From: Acidimicrobiaceae bacterium
GTDB taxonomy: Bacteria > Actinomycetota > Acidimicrobiia > Acidimicrobiales > RAAP-2
Direction: 5' to 3'
Length of the DNA: 43,498 nucleotides
Assembly: GCA_027306605.1 (NCBI GenBank)
Contig: DAHUZK010000083.1
Span: 1 to 43,498, forward strand
Shown: piece after piece, positions 17,363-25,135 of the stretch
Numbering within the stretch: the stretch's first letter is position 1
How the letters are laid out: each line of letters starts with the position of its first letter
The notes under the pieces: model-generated
The model's database searches: none
Seen by the model: the letters and a program-made list of their open reading frames with translations, nothing else
What the model was told of the DNA's origin: nothing
Position numbers and translations under genes: made by a program

Positions 17363-17686
17363 TTACCGCAGGTCCAGCAGCAGGTCCCGCAGGGGAACGC
17401 CGTCACAGATCTTGACGATCTCCTCGAAGTCCTCCGGGGTCAGGGAGCGCTGCACCTCGGGCCAGCTCCGAGCGCCGTCGCGCATGGAGCTCATGAAGAT
17501 CTCCCAGATCGCCAGTCGCTTGCGCATCCGCTCGACCTCGAATTCGAGAGAGGCGAAGTCGATCGGCTCGGGCCCGACCGCCATGGCCCTGGCCGGTTCG
17601 GGTGCGGGGGCGTCGAAGAGGTCCTGACGGAGTCGCTCGAGTGCCGCGTCGATCGCTGCATCCGACAGCTGACTGTCCGCCTTCAT
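17363..17686 (-). CDS. Small helical protein of unknown function
   Basis: The start at 17686 (MKADSQLSDAA) is preferred over an upstream GTG because GAGGAGGGGCCAAGG lies directly before it. The 107-aa product looks mostly alpha-helical: an acidic N-terminal helix (DAAIDAALERLRQDLFD), a Pro/Ala linker, then a heptad-like helix (FEVERMRKRLAIWEIFMSSM) and a C-terminal helical part ending VPLRDLLLDLR. No known domain is recognised. High G/C at third positions supports real coding. It is transcribed toward the pilin operon; the region upstream of it (17687-17946) shows no further gene. Confidence 0.6.
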   Translation of the reverse strand: MKADSQLSDAAIDAALERLRQDLFDAPAPEPARAMAVGPEPIDFASLEFEVERMRKRLAIWEIFMSSMRDGARSWPEVQRSLTPEDFEEIVKICDGVPLRDLLLDLR

Positions 17687-17946
17687 CCTTGGCCCCTCCT
17701 CGGATCGTTTCGTTCCAGGCGTCTCCGACGAGCGCAACCCGGTGTCCAAACGCATCGTGACAGGGCGGTTCTCGGGGCTATAGATCCGTTCGTCACTAAT
17801 CGGGACGACGGCTGCCGTTGTTGTCGCGTCATTGCGCCCGTTGTGTCTCCGTTGTCGAGACGGTGACGGCCGTTGTGCGTCCGTTGATCAACGCCGCTCG
17901 GGCTGCGTTCCCGGGACCGCCGCCCGGGCACCCCCGGCGTGTCGTG

Positions 17947-19494
17947 TTACAGCGGTACCTCTATCAACGCCGGCCCGGGACCGTGCAGGCCGGCTTCGAG
18001 CGCGGCGGCGAAGTCCTCGGCGGTCTCGACGCGCCGCGCCGGCACACCCATGCCGCGGGCGAGGTCACAGAAGCCGAGCTCGGGGTCCGTCAGGTCCAGC
18101 AATCGCCGCGCCGCCGGTCCACCGGCGTCGGCGCCGACCCGGTGCAGCTCCATGTTCAAGATCGCATAGCTCCGGTTGGAGAGCACGACCGTCGTCACGT
18201 TCAGTCCCTCGCGCGCCTGGGTCCACAGGGCCTGGAGGGTGTACATGGCGCTGCCGTCCGCCTGCAGGCAGAGCACCGGCCGGTCGGGTGCGGCCACCGC
18301 CGCCCCCGTCGCCATGGGCAGCCCGATGCCGATGGCCCCCCCCGTCAGCGTCAGCCAGTCGTGCCGTGGCGCACCGGCGGTGGCCCCCGCGACGAAGAGC
18401 CCCGACGTGTTCCCCTCGTCCACCACGATGGCACCCTCGGGCAGGACCGCACCGACGGCGGCGGCCAGGCTCTCCGTGGTGAGGGGGCCGGCGGGGCGAG
18501 CGGGTCGGGCCGGGACGACGGGGGCGGCGGCGTCGGCCGGGGCGCCGACCGCCTCGGCGAGCGACTCGAGCGCCAGCGCGGCGTCCTCGCCCGGGCGGAC
18601 CAGCGTGTGCACGGTGCACCCCGGGGGGACGAGGTCGCTCGCCTTGTCGGGATAGGCGAAGAAGGACACGGGTGCGGCGGCGTCGACCAGCACCAGATGG
18701 CGCACGCCCTCCAGCTGGGCCTGCGCCATCTCGGCCAGGTAGGCCAGGCGCTCCACCGCGGGGAGGCCGGCGCCCCGCTCCAAGTTGGCGGGGAACGTCT
18801 CGCCCAGCAGCGCCGCACCCGTCGTGACGGCGACGCGGCCGGCCGCCTGCAGGGCGGCGGCGCGCACGGCCGATCCGCCCACGAGCAGCGCGGATCGTTC
18901 GCCCGAGCGCAGTGCCTTGGCCACCTCGTCCACGGTGTCCGGCGGGACCAGGTCCGGCCGCCGGGCGGGCGCGGGCGGTCGGGGCCCGGTGGCCGTGGCG
19001 GACCACGAGGCGTCGGCCGGCAGGACGAGCGTGGCCACACAGCCGGGCGGGCCGAGGGCGGCGGCCACGGCGTCGGCTGCGTCCGCGCCCACGTCGTCGG
19101 CCCGGGACGAGGCGCGGTACCAGCCCGAGACGGCGCCGGCGATGGAAGCGATGTCGGATTGGAGCGGCGCGTCGAAGCGGGCGTGGTAGGTGGCATGGTC
19201 GCCCACGATGTTGACCAGCGGGGTGCGAGCCCGGCGGGCGTTGTGCAGATTGGCCAGTCCGTTGCCCAGGCCCGGGCCGAGGTGCAGCAGGGTGGCGGCG
19301 GGGCGGCCGGCGATGCGCCCGTAGCCGTCGGCTGCGCCGGTGGCGACCCCTTCGAAGAGGCAGAGGACCCCCCGCATGGCGGGGACGTCGTCGAGCGCGG
19401 CCACGAAGTGCATCTCCGAGGTGCCCGGATTGGCGAAGCAGACGTCGACGCCCCCGTCGACCAGCGTCGTCAGCAGGGCGCGGGCGCCGTTCAT
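17947..19494 (-). CDS. Acetolactate-synthase-like ThDP-dependent enzyme
   Basis: A 515-aa member of the acetohydroxyacid synthase/benzoylformate decarboxylase group. The N-terminal Pyr domain has FANPGTSEMHF and the catalytic Glu in LFEGVATGAADGYGR (E48). A central domain follows, and the C-terminal PP domain has the cofactor motif QADGSAMYTLQALW to SNRSYAIL. The usual GDGS is ADGS here, as I recall from IlvX-like proteins of mycobacteria, which have a similar length. Substrate choice cannot be read: acetolactate formation or decarboxylation of another 2-oxoacid are both possible. Its ATG overlaps the stop of the upstream FAD oxidoreductase (ATGA), so the two are translated together and may act on the same 2-oxoacid or 2-hydroxyacid pathway. 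Confidence 0.85.
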   Translation of the reverse strand: MNGARALLTTLVDGGVDVCFANPGTSEMHFVAALDDVPAMRGVLCLFEGVATGAADGYGRIAGRPAATLLHLGPGLGNGLANLHNARRARTPLVNIVGDHATYHARFDAPLQSDIASIAGAVSGWYRASSRADDVGADAADAVAAALGPPGCVATLVLPADASWSATATGPRPPAPARRPDLVPPDTVDEVAKALRSGERSALLVGGSAVRAAALQAAGRVAVTTGAALLGETFPANLERGAGLPAVERLAYLAEMAQAQLEGVRHLVLVDAAAPVSFFAYPDKASDLVPPGCTVHTLVRPGEDAALALESLAEAVGAPADAAAPVVPARPARPAGPLTTESLAAAVGAVLPEGAIVVDEGNTSGLFVAGATAGAPRHDWLTLTGGAIGIGLPMATGAAVAAPDRPVLCLQADGSAMYTLQALWTQAREGLNVTTVVLSNRSYAILNMELHRVGADAGGPAARRLLDLTDPELGFCDLARGMGVPARRVETAEDFAAALEAGLHGPGPALIEVPL

Positions 19495-20903
19495 GCCGGC
19501 CTCCCGCCGTGCCCGTCACCGACGAGGGGCACTCCGAGCACCCGTTCGGGGCCCAGGATGCCGGACGGGTCGAACACCTGCTTGATCGCCCGCATGAGGT
19601 CGACGGCGACCGGGTCCTGCATCTCTAAGAAGTACGGCAGCTTGGCCGTGCCGATGCCGTGCTCGCCCGAGATGGCACCGCCCGAGGACACGGCCAGCTC
19701 GAAGGCGGCGTGCATCAAGGCGTGCCGGCGCTCGTCGTCGGGCTGGAAGACGGTGACGTGCACGTTGCCGTCGCCGATGTGTCCGCACCCGGTCACCAGC
19801 GCGCCGTGCTCGGTTGCCAGGACGGCCAGCCGGGCCAGGTAGTCGGGGATGGAGGCGCGGGGGAGGACGGCGTCGATCAGGTCGTCGCAGCCGGCGGCCT
19901 TGCCGACGAAGAACGCCCGCTCGCGGGCGGCGATGAGCTGCGCGCCCGATGTCGAGGGGAGGACGTAGACGTCGATGGCTCCGAGCTGATCGAGCAGGGT
20001 CCCGAGGCGTTGGACGTCCTCGTCCACGCGGTCGGCCTCCATGCCTTCGAGGACCACGACGAGATAGGCGAGCGTGCGCGCCTTGACGTCGTCGGGGATG
20101 CCGAGGTCGAGGCCGGCGGCCTGGGTGATGCCGGCCATGACGAGGACGTCGACGTACTCGAGGATCGACGGGTCGACCCCACTGTGGACGATGTGCGGCA
20201 CCGCCTCGGCCACCTGGGCCAGGTCGGCGAAGGGCGCCAGCACGGTGGAGGACTGGGTGAAGCGGGGCTGGAGCTTCACCGTGACCTCGGTCGTGACGGC
20301 GAGCGTTCCCTCGGAGCCGATCAGCAGCTGGGTCAGGTCGTAGCCGCTCGAGCACTTCACGAACTTGCCCCCGGTGCGCAGGACGCGCCCGTCGGCCAGG
20401 ACCACCTCGAGGCCGAGGACGTGGTGCCGGGTCACGCCGTAGCGGACGGCGCGCATGCCGCCGGCGTTGGTGGCGACGTTGCCCCCGAGGGAACCGCTCT
20501 GCTCGCCCGGCGACACCGGGTAGATGAGCCCGAGCGGGGCCAACTCGGCGTCGAGCTGCTCGAGGGTGACGCCCGGTTCGACCACGGCGATCTGGTTCTC
20601 CGTGTCGATCTCGCGGATGCGTCGCATGCGGTCGAAGGCGAGCAGGATGCCGTCGGCGCGGGGGACGGCGGCGCCCGACAACCCGGTCCCGCTGCCCCGG
20701 GCCACCACCGGCACGCGCTGTTCGGCGGCCAGCGTGAGCACCTCGGAGACCTCGTCGGTCGAACCGGGCAGCACGAGCGCCAGCGGGACCACCGGCGCGG
20801 CGGTCAGCGTCTCGTCGTGGGTGTAGTCGGCGTGGACGGCCTGGCCGGTCACGACGTTGCCCTCGCCGACGACCTTGCGCAATTGCTCCAGGAGTTGCGA
20901 CAT
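19491..20903 (-). CDS. GlcD-like FAD-linked 2-hydroxyacid oxidoreductase
   Basis: From ATG 20903 (MSQLLEQLRKV) with GGGGGAG 8-9 nt upstream, the product is 470 aa. The N-terminal FAD_binding_4 domain shows GSGTGLSGAAVP and the FAD loop PGEQSGSLGGNVATNAGGMR; the C-terminal FAD-oxidase_C domain shows GCGHIGDGNVHV and SGEHGIGTAKL. These are the signatures of glycolate/D-lactate dehydrogenase (GlcD/LldD2-type) enzymes, which oxidise 2-hydroxyacids to 2-oxoacids. It overlaps the ThDP enzyme gene by 4 bp, so its 2-oxoacid product could be that enzyme's substrate (inference). A TAAGGT box on the minus strand (20946-20951) may be its own promoter -10. Confidence 0.92.
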   Translation of the reverse strand: MSQLLEQLRKVVGEGNVVTGQAVHADYTHDETLTAAPVVPLALVLPGSTDEVSEVLTLAAEQRVPVVARGSGTGLSGAAVPRADGILLAFDRMRRIREIDTENQIAVVEPGVTLEQLDAELAPLGLIYPVSPGEQSGSLGGNVATNAGGMRAVRYGVTRHHVLGLEVVLADGRVLRTGGKFVKCSSGYDLTQLLIGSEGTLAVTTEVTVKLQPRFTQSSTVLAPFADLAQVAEAVPHIVHSGVDPSILEYVDVLVMAGITQAAGLDLGIPDDVKARTLAYLVVVLEGMEADRVDEDVQRLGTLLDQLGAIDVYVLPSTSGAQLIAARERAFFVGKAAGCDDLIDAVLPRASIPDYLARLAVLATEHGALVTGCGHIGDGNVHVTVFQPDDERRHALMHAAFELAVSSGGAISGEHGIGTAKLPYFLEMQDPVAVDLMRAIKQVFDPSGILGPERVLGVPLVGDGHGGRPA

Positions 20904-20958
20904 GCGACGGGCTCCCCCCACGCTCGGGATCGATCGGGCAGACCGACCTTACCGGTCG

Positions 20959-22593
20959 CTACTCCGTCCTGTCGGCGCTCTCGATCCCCTCGGCCAGCCG
21001 CTGGCGCAACTCGGCGACCCTGGCCACCACGTCGCCGGTCGCCGTCGGCGCCGCGCCCTTCTGCAGCTCCGCGATCGTCCGCTGCACCGGAGCGAGCCAC
21101 GGGCTGGGCCCCTGCACCGAGGCCGCGTCGCCCGCCTGCTCGAACCAGCTGCACCACAGCTCCTCCTCGGCGCGGGTCAGCGCCACGTAGAGGAGCCGGC
21201 GCTCCTCCTCGATGGCGGCCGGCGTCTGCGCCGAGGCGATCGGCATGAGGTTCGACCCCAACCCGAGGACGATCACCGTCTGCCACTGCAGCCCCTTGGC
21301 GCGGTGGAAGGTCGTGAGGACGACGCCGTCCTGGCCCGCCGGGCCCGGTGTCGGCGGGGGGGCGGGATCGTCGCCCGGCTTTCGCTCCGCCTCGGCGCGC
21401 AGGTCGGAGGCGGGACCGAGATCGGCGCCGGCGACGGCGGCGGGTACCCGCGCCGCCTCCATGGCCGCCTGCACCTTGGCCAGCTGGGCGTTGGTCCGGG
21501 TGAGCACGGCGATGCTGGACCAGCGCCGGCCGGGGGTCCGTGCCATCTTGGCCCGGGCAGCCGCCCAGCGCGCCTCGTCTCCGTCGGTGGCGTGCGCCAC
21601 GACCGCCGGAACCGGTCCGTCGACCCGTGTCGTGGTGGGTGGGGTCACCTCGCGATCACCGCGCCGCCCGCCGTCGCGCAGGACGGCGGTGGCCACCGCG
21701 ACCACCTGAGGGGTGCAGCGATGGTTCTCGTCGAGGCGCAGGACCCTGGTGCCGCGCAGGAGCTCGGGCAGGCGGTCCAGCAGCGTGGGATCCGCTCCGT
21801 TGAACCCGTAGACGGACTGGTTGGGGTCACCGACGACGAAGAGGTCGGGCTCGTCGGCGAGCATGGCGGTGAGCAGGCGGAACTGGGCCGGGTTCACGTC
21901 CTGCATCTCGTCGACGAAGAGGTGGCGGGTGCGCCAGCGGATGGACCCGGCGAATTCGGCGTCGCCGGCCAGGGCATCGGCGCAGGCGACGATGAGGTCG
22001 TCGAAGTCGAGGAGGCGGCGGCGCGAGCGTTCCGCCTCGTAGCGGGCGTAGGCATCGGCCACCTGTGCGGTGCTCATCCCGCTGCGCCGCCTGTGCCGGC
22101 GCGCCTCCGCCTCGTAGTGGTCGGGCGCCACCAGCCGCGCCTTGGCCCAGCCGATCTCCCCGTCCAGGGCCCGGGTGCGGCGGGGGTCGCCCGTCGTGAT
22201 GTCGGCCAGGAGGCGGCGCCGGTCGGGGAGGAGCTGGGGCGCGGCACGCCCACGCAGCTCGCGGTGCTCGCGGAGCAGGCCCAGGGCGGTGCGGTGAAAC
22301 GTGCCGGCCTTCACCCCGGCAGCACCGAGGGACCGCAGCCGGGCGCGGAGCTCTTCGGCCGCCTTGCGGCTGAACGTGGTGACGAGGGTGCGGTCGGGTT
22401 CGATCGAACCGTCCCGCACGCGACGGGCGACCCGGAGCGTGAGCACCCTGGTCTTCCCGGCACCGGCACCGGCGACGACGCACAGCAGGGGCTCCTCGGA
22501 TTCGATGGCCTCCCGCTGAGCCATGGTCAGGCGCGCCGCTCCGGGCAGGGTCTCCCAGGTGTCGCTCTCCAGGCCCTCGAAGGTCATGACCAC
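20959..22593 (-). CDS. UvrD/Rep-family superfamily 1 DNA helicase
   Basis: About 544 aa with the ordered SF1A helicase motifs: Q-motif region MAQREAI, Walker A AGAGAGKT (41-48), motif Ia TTFSRKAA, Walker B FVDEMQD, motif III VVGDPNQSVYGFNGA, motif IV LDENHRC, motif V TFHRAKGLQW and motif VI LYVALTRAEEEL. These proteins unwind DNA 3' to 5' in repair or replication restart. It is shorter than UvrD/PcrA (about 720 aa) and resembles the compact actinobacterial UvrD2-like group without the extra C-terminal part. I prefer GTG 22593, because a TACCGT box lies 7 nt before it, over ATG 22587. Longer open frames extend to 22797 but overlap ddl. Confidence 0.9.
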   Translation of the reverse strand: MVMTFEGLESDTWETLPGAARLTMAQREAIESEEPLLCVVAGAGAGKTRVLTLRVARRVRDGSIEPDRTLVTTFSRKAAEELRARLRSLGAAGVKAGTFHRTALGLLREHRELRGRAAPQLLPDRRRLLADITTGDPRRTRALDGEIGWAKARLVAPDHYEAEARRHRRRSGMSTAQVADAYARYEAERSRRRLLDFDDLIVACADALAGDAEFAGSIRWRTRHLFVDEMQDVNPAQFRLLTAMLADEPDLFVVGDPNQSVYGFNGADPTLLDRLPELLRGTRVLRLDENHRCTPQVVAVATAVLRDGGRRGDREVTPPTTTRVDGPVPAVVAHATDGDEARWAAARAKMARTPGRRWSSIAVLTRTNAQLAKVQAAMEAARVPAAVAGADLGPASDLRAEAERKPGDDPAPPPTPGPAGQDGVVLTTFHRAKGLQWQTVIVLGLGSNLMPIASAQTPAAIEEERRLLYVALTRAEEELWCSWFEQAGDAASVQGPSPWLAPVQRTIAELQKGAAPTATGDVVARVAELRQRLAEGIESADRTE

Positions 22594-22600
22594 GCTCCGC

Positions 22601-22606
22601 ACGGTA
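22601..22606 (-). promoter_or_regulatory. -10-like box TACCGT of the helicase gene
   Basis: On the minus strand TACCGT ends 7 nt before GTG 22593. This spacing matches the other leaderless-type promoters in the window and decides the start codon chosen for the helicase. Confidence 0.45.
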
Positions 22607-22688
22607 CCGAAGGGGTGCTCGGGGAGCACCGGCCGGCCCGGGTTCCCATGGTGGCCGACGCGGGCGAGGCGTGCCCCATCGCTCGAGG

Positions 22689-23762
22689 TCAGAGGATGCG
22701 AGAGGTCCGCAGGGCGCGCCGACGTTCGTGCCGTGCGCGCGCCAGGGCGACGAGCCGCTCCACGACCTCGGCGAACGCCAGCCCCTCCGCCTCCCAAAGC
22801 TTCGGGAACATGGAGATCGGGGTGAAACCCGGCATGGTGTTGACCTCGTTGACCACGATCGCGTCGTCCCCGCGGAGGAAGAGGTCGACGCGTGCCAGTC
22901 CTTCGACGCGCAGGGCACGGTAGGCCGCCGCAGCCACCCGCTGCGCCTGGTCGAGCTGGGCCGGGGTCAGGTCCGTCGGCGCCACCGTCTCGGCCGTCCC
23001 GAGGAGGTACTTGTCCTCGTAGTCGTAGAACTCGCGGCTGGCGATGATCTCACCCGCCCGCGACACCCGGACCTCTTCGTTGCCCATGACGGCGAGCTCG
23101 AGCTCGCGGCCGGGGACGAACTCCTCGACGATGACGTTGTCGTCGAATGCGAAGGCGGACACGACGGCATCGCCCAGGGCTGCCGCGTCGGAGGCCTTGG
23201 TCACGCCGATGGAAGAGCCCAGGTTCGCCGGTTTGACGAACAGGGGGAGGCCGAGCGCGTCGACGGCGTCGGCCACGGCGTCTGGTCCCCAGGCCGCCCG
23301 TGCCACCGTCCGCCAGTCGGCCACCGGGAGGCCGTTGTCGCGGAGCACCGATTTCGCGATGCCCTTGTCCATGCAGATCGCCGACGACAGGACGCCGGCG
23401 CCGACGTAGGGGATGCCGAGCGTCTCGAGGTGCCCCTGGATGATCCCGTCCTCACCGAAGGGGCCGTGCAGAGCCGGAAAGACGACGGCACCCTCGGGGA
23501 GGGCGGCCCCGAGCCCGCCGAGGGCGGCCGACGGGAACTTCTCGAGCAACTCGTCCGGTGAGTCCAGGGCATCGCCCGCCTCGACGTCGACCAACGAGGC
23601 CTGCGCGTCGACCCACTGCCTGTCGTGGGTCAGCCCGATCACGGTCACGTCCCAGCCGCCGTCGAGCGCGGTCTGCACGATCCGGCGCGCCGAGATGCAG
23701 GAGATGTCGTGCTCGGCCGACGGCCCTCCGTAGACGACGGCGAGCGCTCCCGGACCAGGCAT
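22689..23762 (-). CDS. ddl: D-alanine--D-alanine ligase
   Basis: A 357-aa ATP-grasp ligase that joins two D-Ala for peptidoglycan precursor synthesis in the cytoplasm. Motifs: VVYGGPSAEHDIS at the N-terminus, PALHGPFGEDGIIQG, PYVGAGVLSSAICMDKG, the ATP/substrate loop KPANLGSSIGVTKA, EEFVPGRELE and the metal-binding C-terminal EVNTMPGFTPISMFP. These are all hallmarks of Ddl. Length is normal for the longer actinobacterial and VanA-like forms. The ATG at 23762 follows a TAGCCT box by 6 nt, so the message may be leaderless. It is divergent from murF, whose product adds the D-Ala-D-Ala made by this enzyme. Confidence 0.97.
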   Translation of the reverse strand: MPGPGALAVVYGGPSAEHDISCISARRIVQTALDGGWDVTVIGLTHDRQWVDAQASLVDVEAGDALDSPDELLEKFPSAALGGLGAALPEGAVVFPALHGPFGEDGIIQGHLETLGIPYVGAGVLSSAICMDKGIAKSVLRDNGLPVADWRTVARAAWGPDAVADAVDALGLPLFVKPANLGSSIGVTKASDAAALGDAVVSAFAFDDNVIVEEFVPGRELELAVMGNEEVRVSRAGEIIASREFYDYEDKYLLGTAETVAPTDLTPAQLDQAQRVAAAAYRALRVEGLARVDLFLRGDDAIVVNEVNTMPGFTPISMFPKLWEAEGLAFAEVVERLVALARARHERRRALRTSRIL

Positions 23763-23797
23763 CGACCGAGGCTATACAATCGCCGCGAGGGTGATGC
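23763..23797. promoter_or_regulatory. 35-bp bidirectional promoter between ddl and murF
   Basis: The whole gap holds both start signals. On the minus strand TAGCCT (23769-23774) ends 6 nt before the ddl ATG. On the plus strand TATACAAT (-10 TACAAT at 23775-23780) is followed by GAGGGTG, a ribosome-binding site for murF GTG 23798. The two -10 boxes abut, so the two polymerases could compete for the same DNA. Confidence 0.55.
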
Positions 23798-25135
23798 GTG
23801 CGCTTCTCGACCTCTGAACTGGCAGCGCATCTCCGCGCAGAGCTGGTCGGGCCCGACGTGGTGGTCGACGGGGCGAGCATCGACTCGAGGACCCTCCGAC
23901 CAGGGCAGCTGTACGTGCCGATCGTGGCCGAGCGCGACGGTCACGGCTTCATCGAGGCGGCGCGGCGCGCGGGCGCCGCCGCCTACCTGACGTCTCGGCC
24001 CCCCGCGGGCGGCAGCGCCATCCGGGTCGGCGACACCGCGGAGGCGCTGTTGCAATTGGGGGTCCTGGCCCGCGGCCGCGTGACCGGTGGCGTGGTCGGC
24101 ATCACGGGCTCCGTGGGCAAGACGACGACGAAAGACCTGCTGCACGGCTGTCTGGCGTCTGCCTTCCCGGCGGCGGCCAGCGAGCGGTCCTTCAACAACG
24201 AGCTCGGGCTTCCGCTCACCCTCCTCAACGCGGCAGAGGGGACCCGATGGGTCGCCCTCGAGATGGGCGCACGCGGTGCCGGACACATCGCCCGGCTGGC
24301 CGAGGTGGCGCGTCCCGACATCGGCATCGTGACGAGCGTGTCCATGGCGCACGTCGAGTTCTTCGGCGACCTCGACGGTGTGGCCGCGGCGAAAGGTGAG
24401 CTGGTGCAGGCCCTGCCCGCAGAGGGCGTGGCCGTGCTGAACTTCGACGACCCGCGTGTCCACCGGATGGAGTCGGTGAGCCCGTGCGCCGTCCTCGGCT
24501 ACGCCGTCGAGTCCGCAGCGGATGTGCGCGCCGAGGACGTGTTGCTCGACGACGAGCTCCGACCCCGGTTCACCATGATCTCGCCGTGGGGGGACGGTGC
24601 CGTGCGGCTCTCGCTGCACGGTGTGCAGCAGGTCCCGAACGCGCTGGCGGCGGCGACGGCCGCACTGTGGTGCGGCGTGCCTTTCGACGACGTCGTCGAC
24701 GCCCTGGGCACGACGACCGGCTCGCCGCTGCGGATGGAGGTGCACGAGGTGCCCGGTGGGCCGGTCCTCGTCGTCGACTGCTACAACGCCAATCCGGCGT
24801 CGGCCGAGGCGGCACTCCGCTCGCTCGGTTCCCTGCGGCGGGAGCACAAGCTGGCGGTGCTCGGAGTGATGGCCGAGCTCGGCGACCAGACGGTGCCCGA
24901 GCACAGGCGCCTGGCGGCGTTGGCCGATGAGCTCGGCATCGAGGTGGTCGGCTTCGAGACGGACCTCTACGGCGCGGCTCGGGTCGACGGCCCGGCCGAC
25001 GCCGTCGAGTTGCTCCGGTCGACGGGTCCCGGCGATGCGGTCCTGATCAAGGGCAGTCGGGTGGCCCACCTCGAGGACGTCGTGCGGACCTACGGTGCCG
25101 AGGTCGGCGCTCAGTCGCTGGTGGCCGGCTCGTAG
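23798..25135 (+). CDS. murF: UDP-N-acetylmuramoyl-tripeptide--D-alanyl-D-alanine ligase
   Basis: A 445-aa Mur ligase. The N-terminal domain has the MurF-type SIDSRTLRPGQLYVP. The ATPase domain starts with GITGSVGKTTTKD (about 101-113), followed by SFNNELGLPLTLL, VALEMGARGAGHI and SVSMAHVEFF. The C-terminal domain carries DCYNANPASAEAAL and VLGVMAELG. It adds D-Ala-D-Ala to UDP-MurNAc-tripeptide, the last cytoplasmic peptide step of peptidoglycan synthesis. The start is GTG 23798, with GAGGG upstream. The 3' end overlaps the convergent LysM/BTAD gene by 25 bp. Confidence 0.96.
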   Translation: MRFSTSELAAHLRAELVGPDVVVDGASIDSRTLRPGQLYVPIVAERDGHGFIEAARRAGAAAYLTSRPPAGGSAIRVGDTAEALLQLGVLARGRVTGGVVGITGSVGKTTTKDLLHGCLASAFPAAASERSFNNELGLPLTLLNAAEGTRWVALEMGARGAGHIARLAEVARPDIGIVTSVSMAHVEFFGDLDGVAAAKGELVQALPAEGVAVLNFDDPRVHRMESVSPCAVLGYAVESAADVRAEDVLLDDELRPRFTMISPWGDGAVRLSLHGVQQVPNALAAATAALWCGVPFDDVVDALGTTTGSPLRMEVHEVPGGPVLVVDCYNANPASAEAALRSLGSLRREHKLAVLGVMAELGDQTVPEHRRLAALADELGIEVVGFETDLYGAARVDGPADAVELLRSTGPGDAVLIKGSRVAHLEDVVRTYGAEVGAQSLVAGS

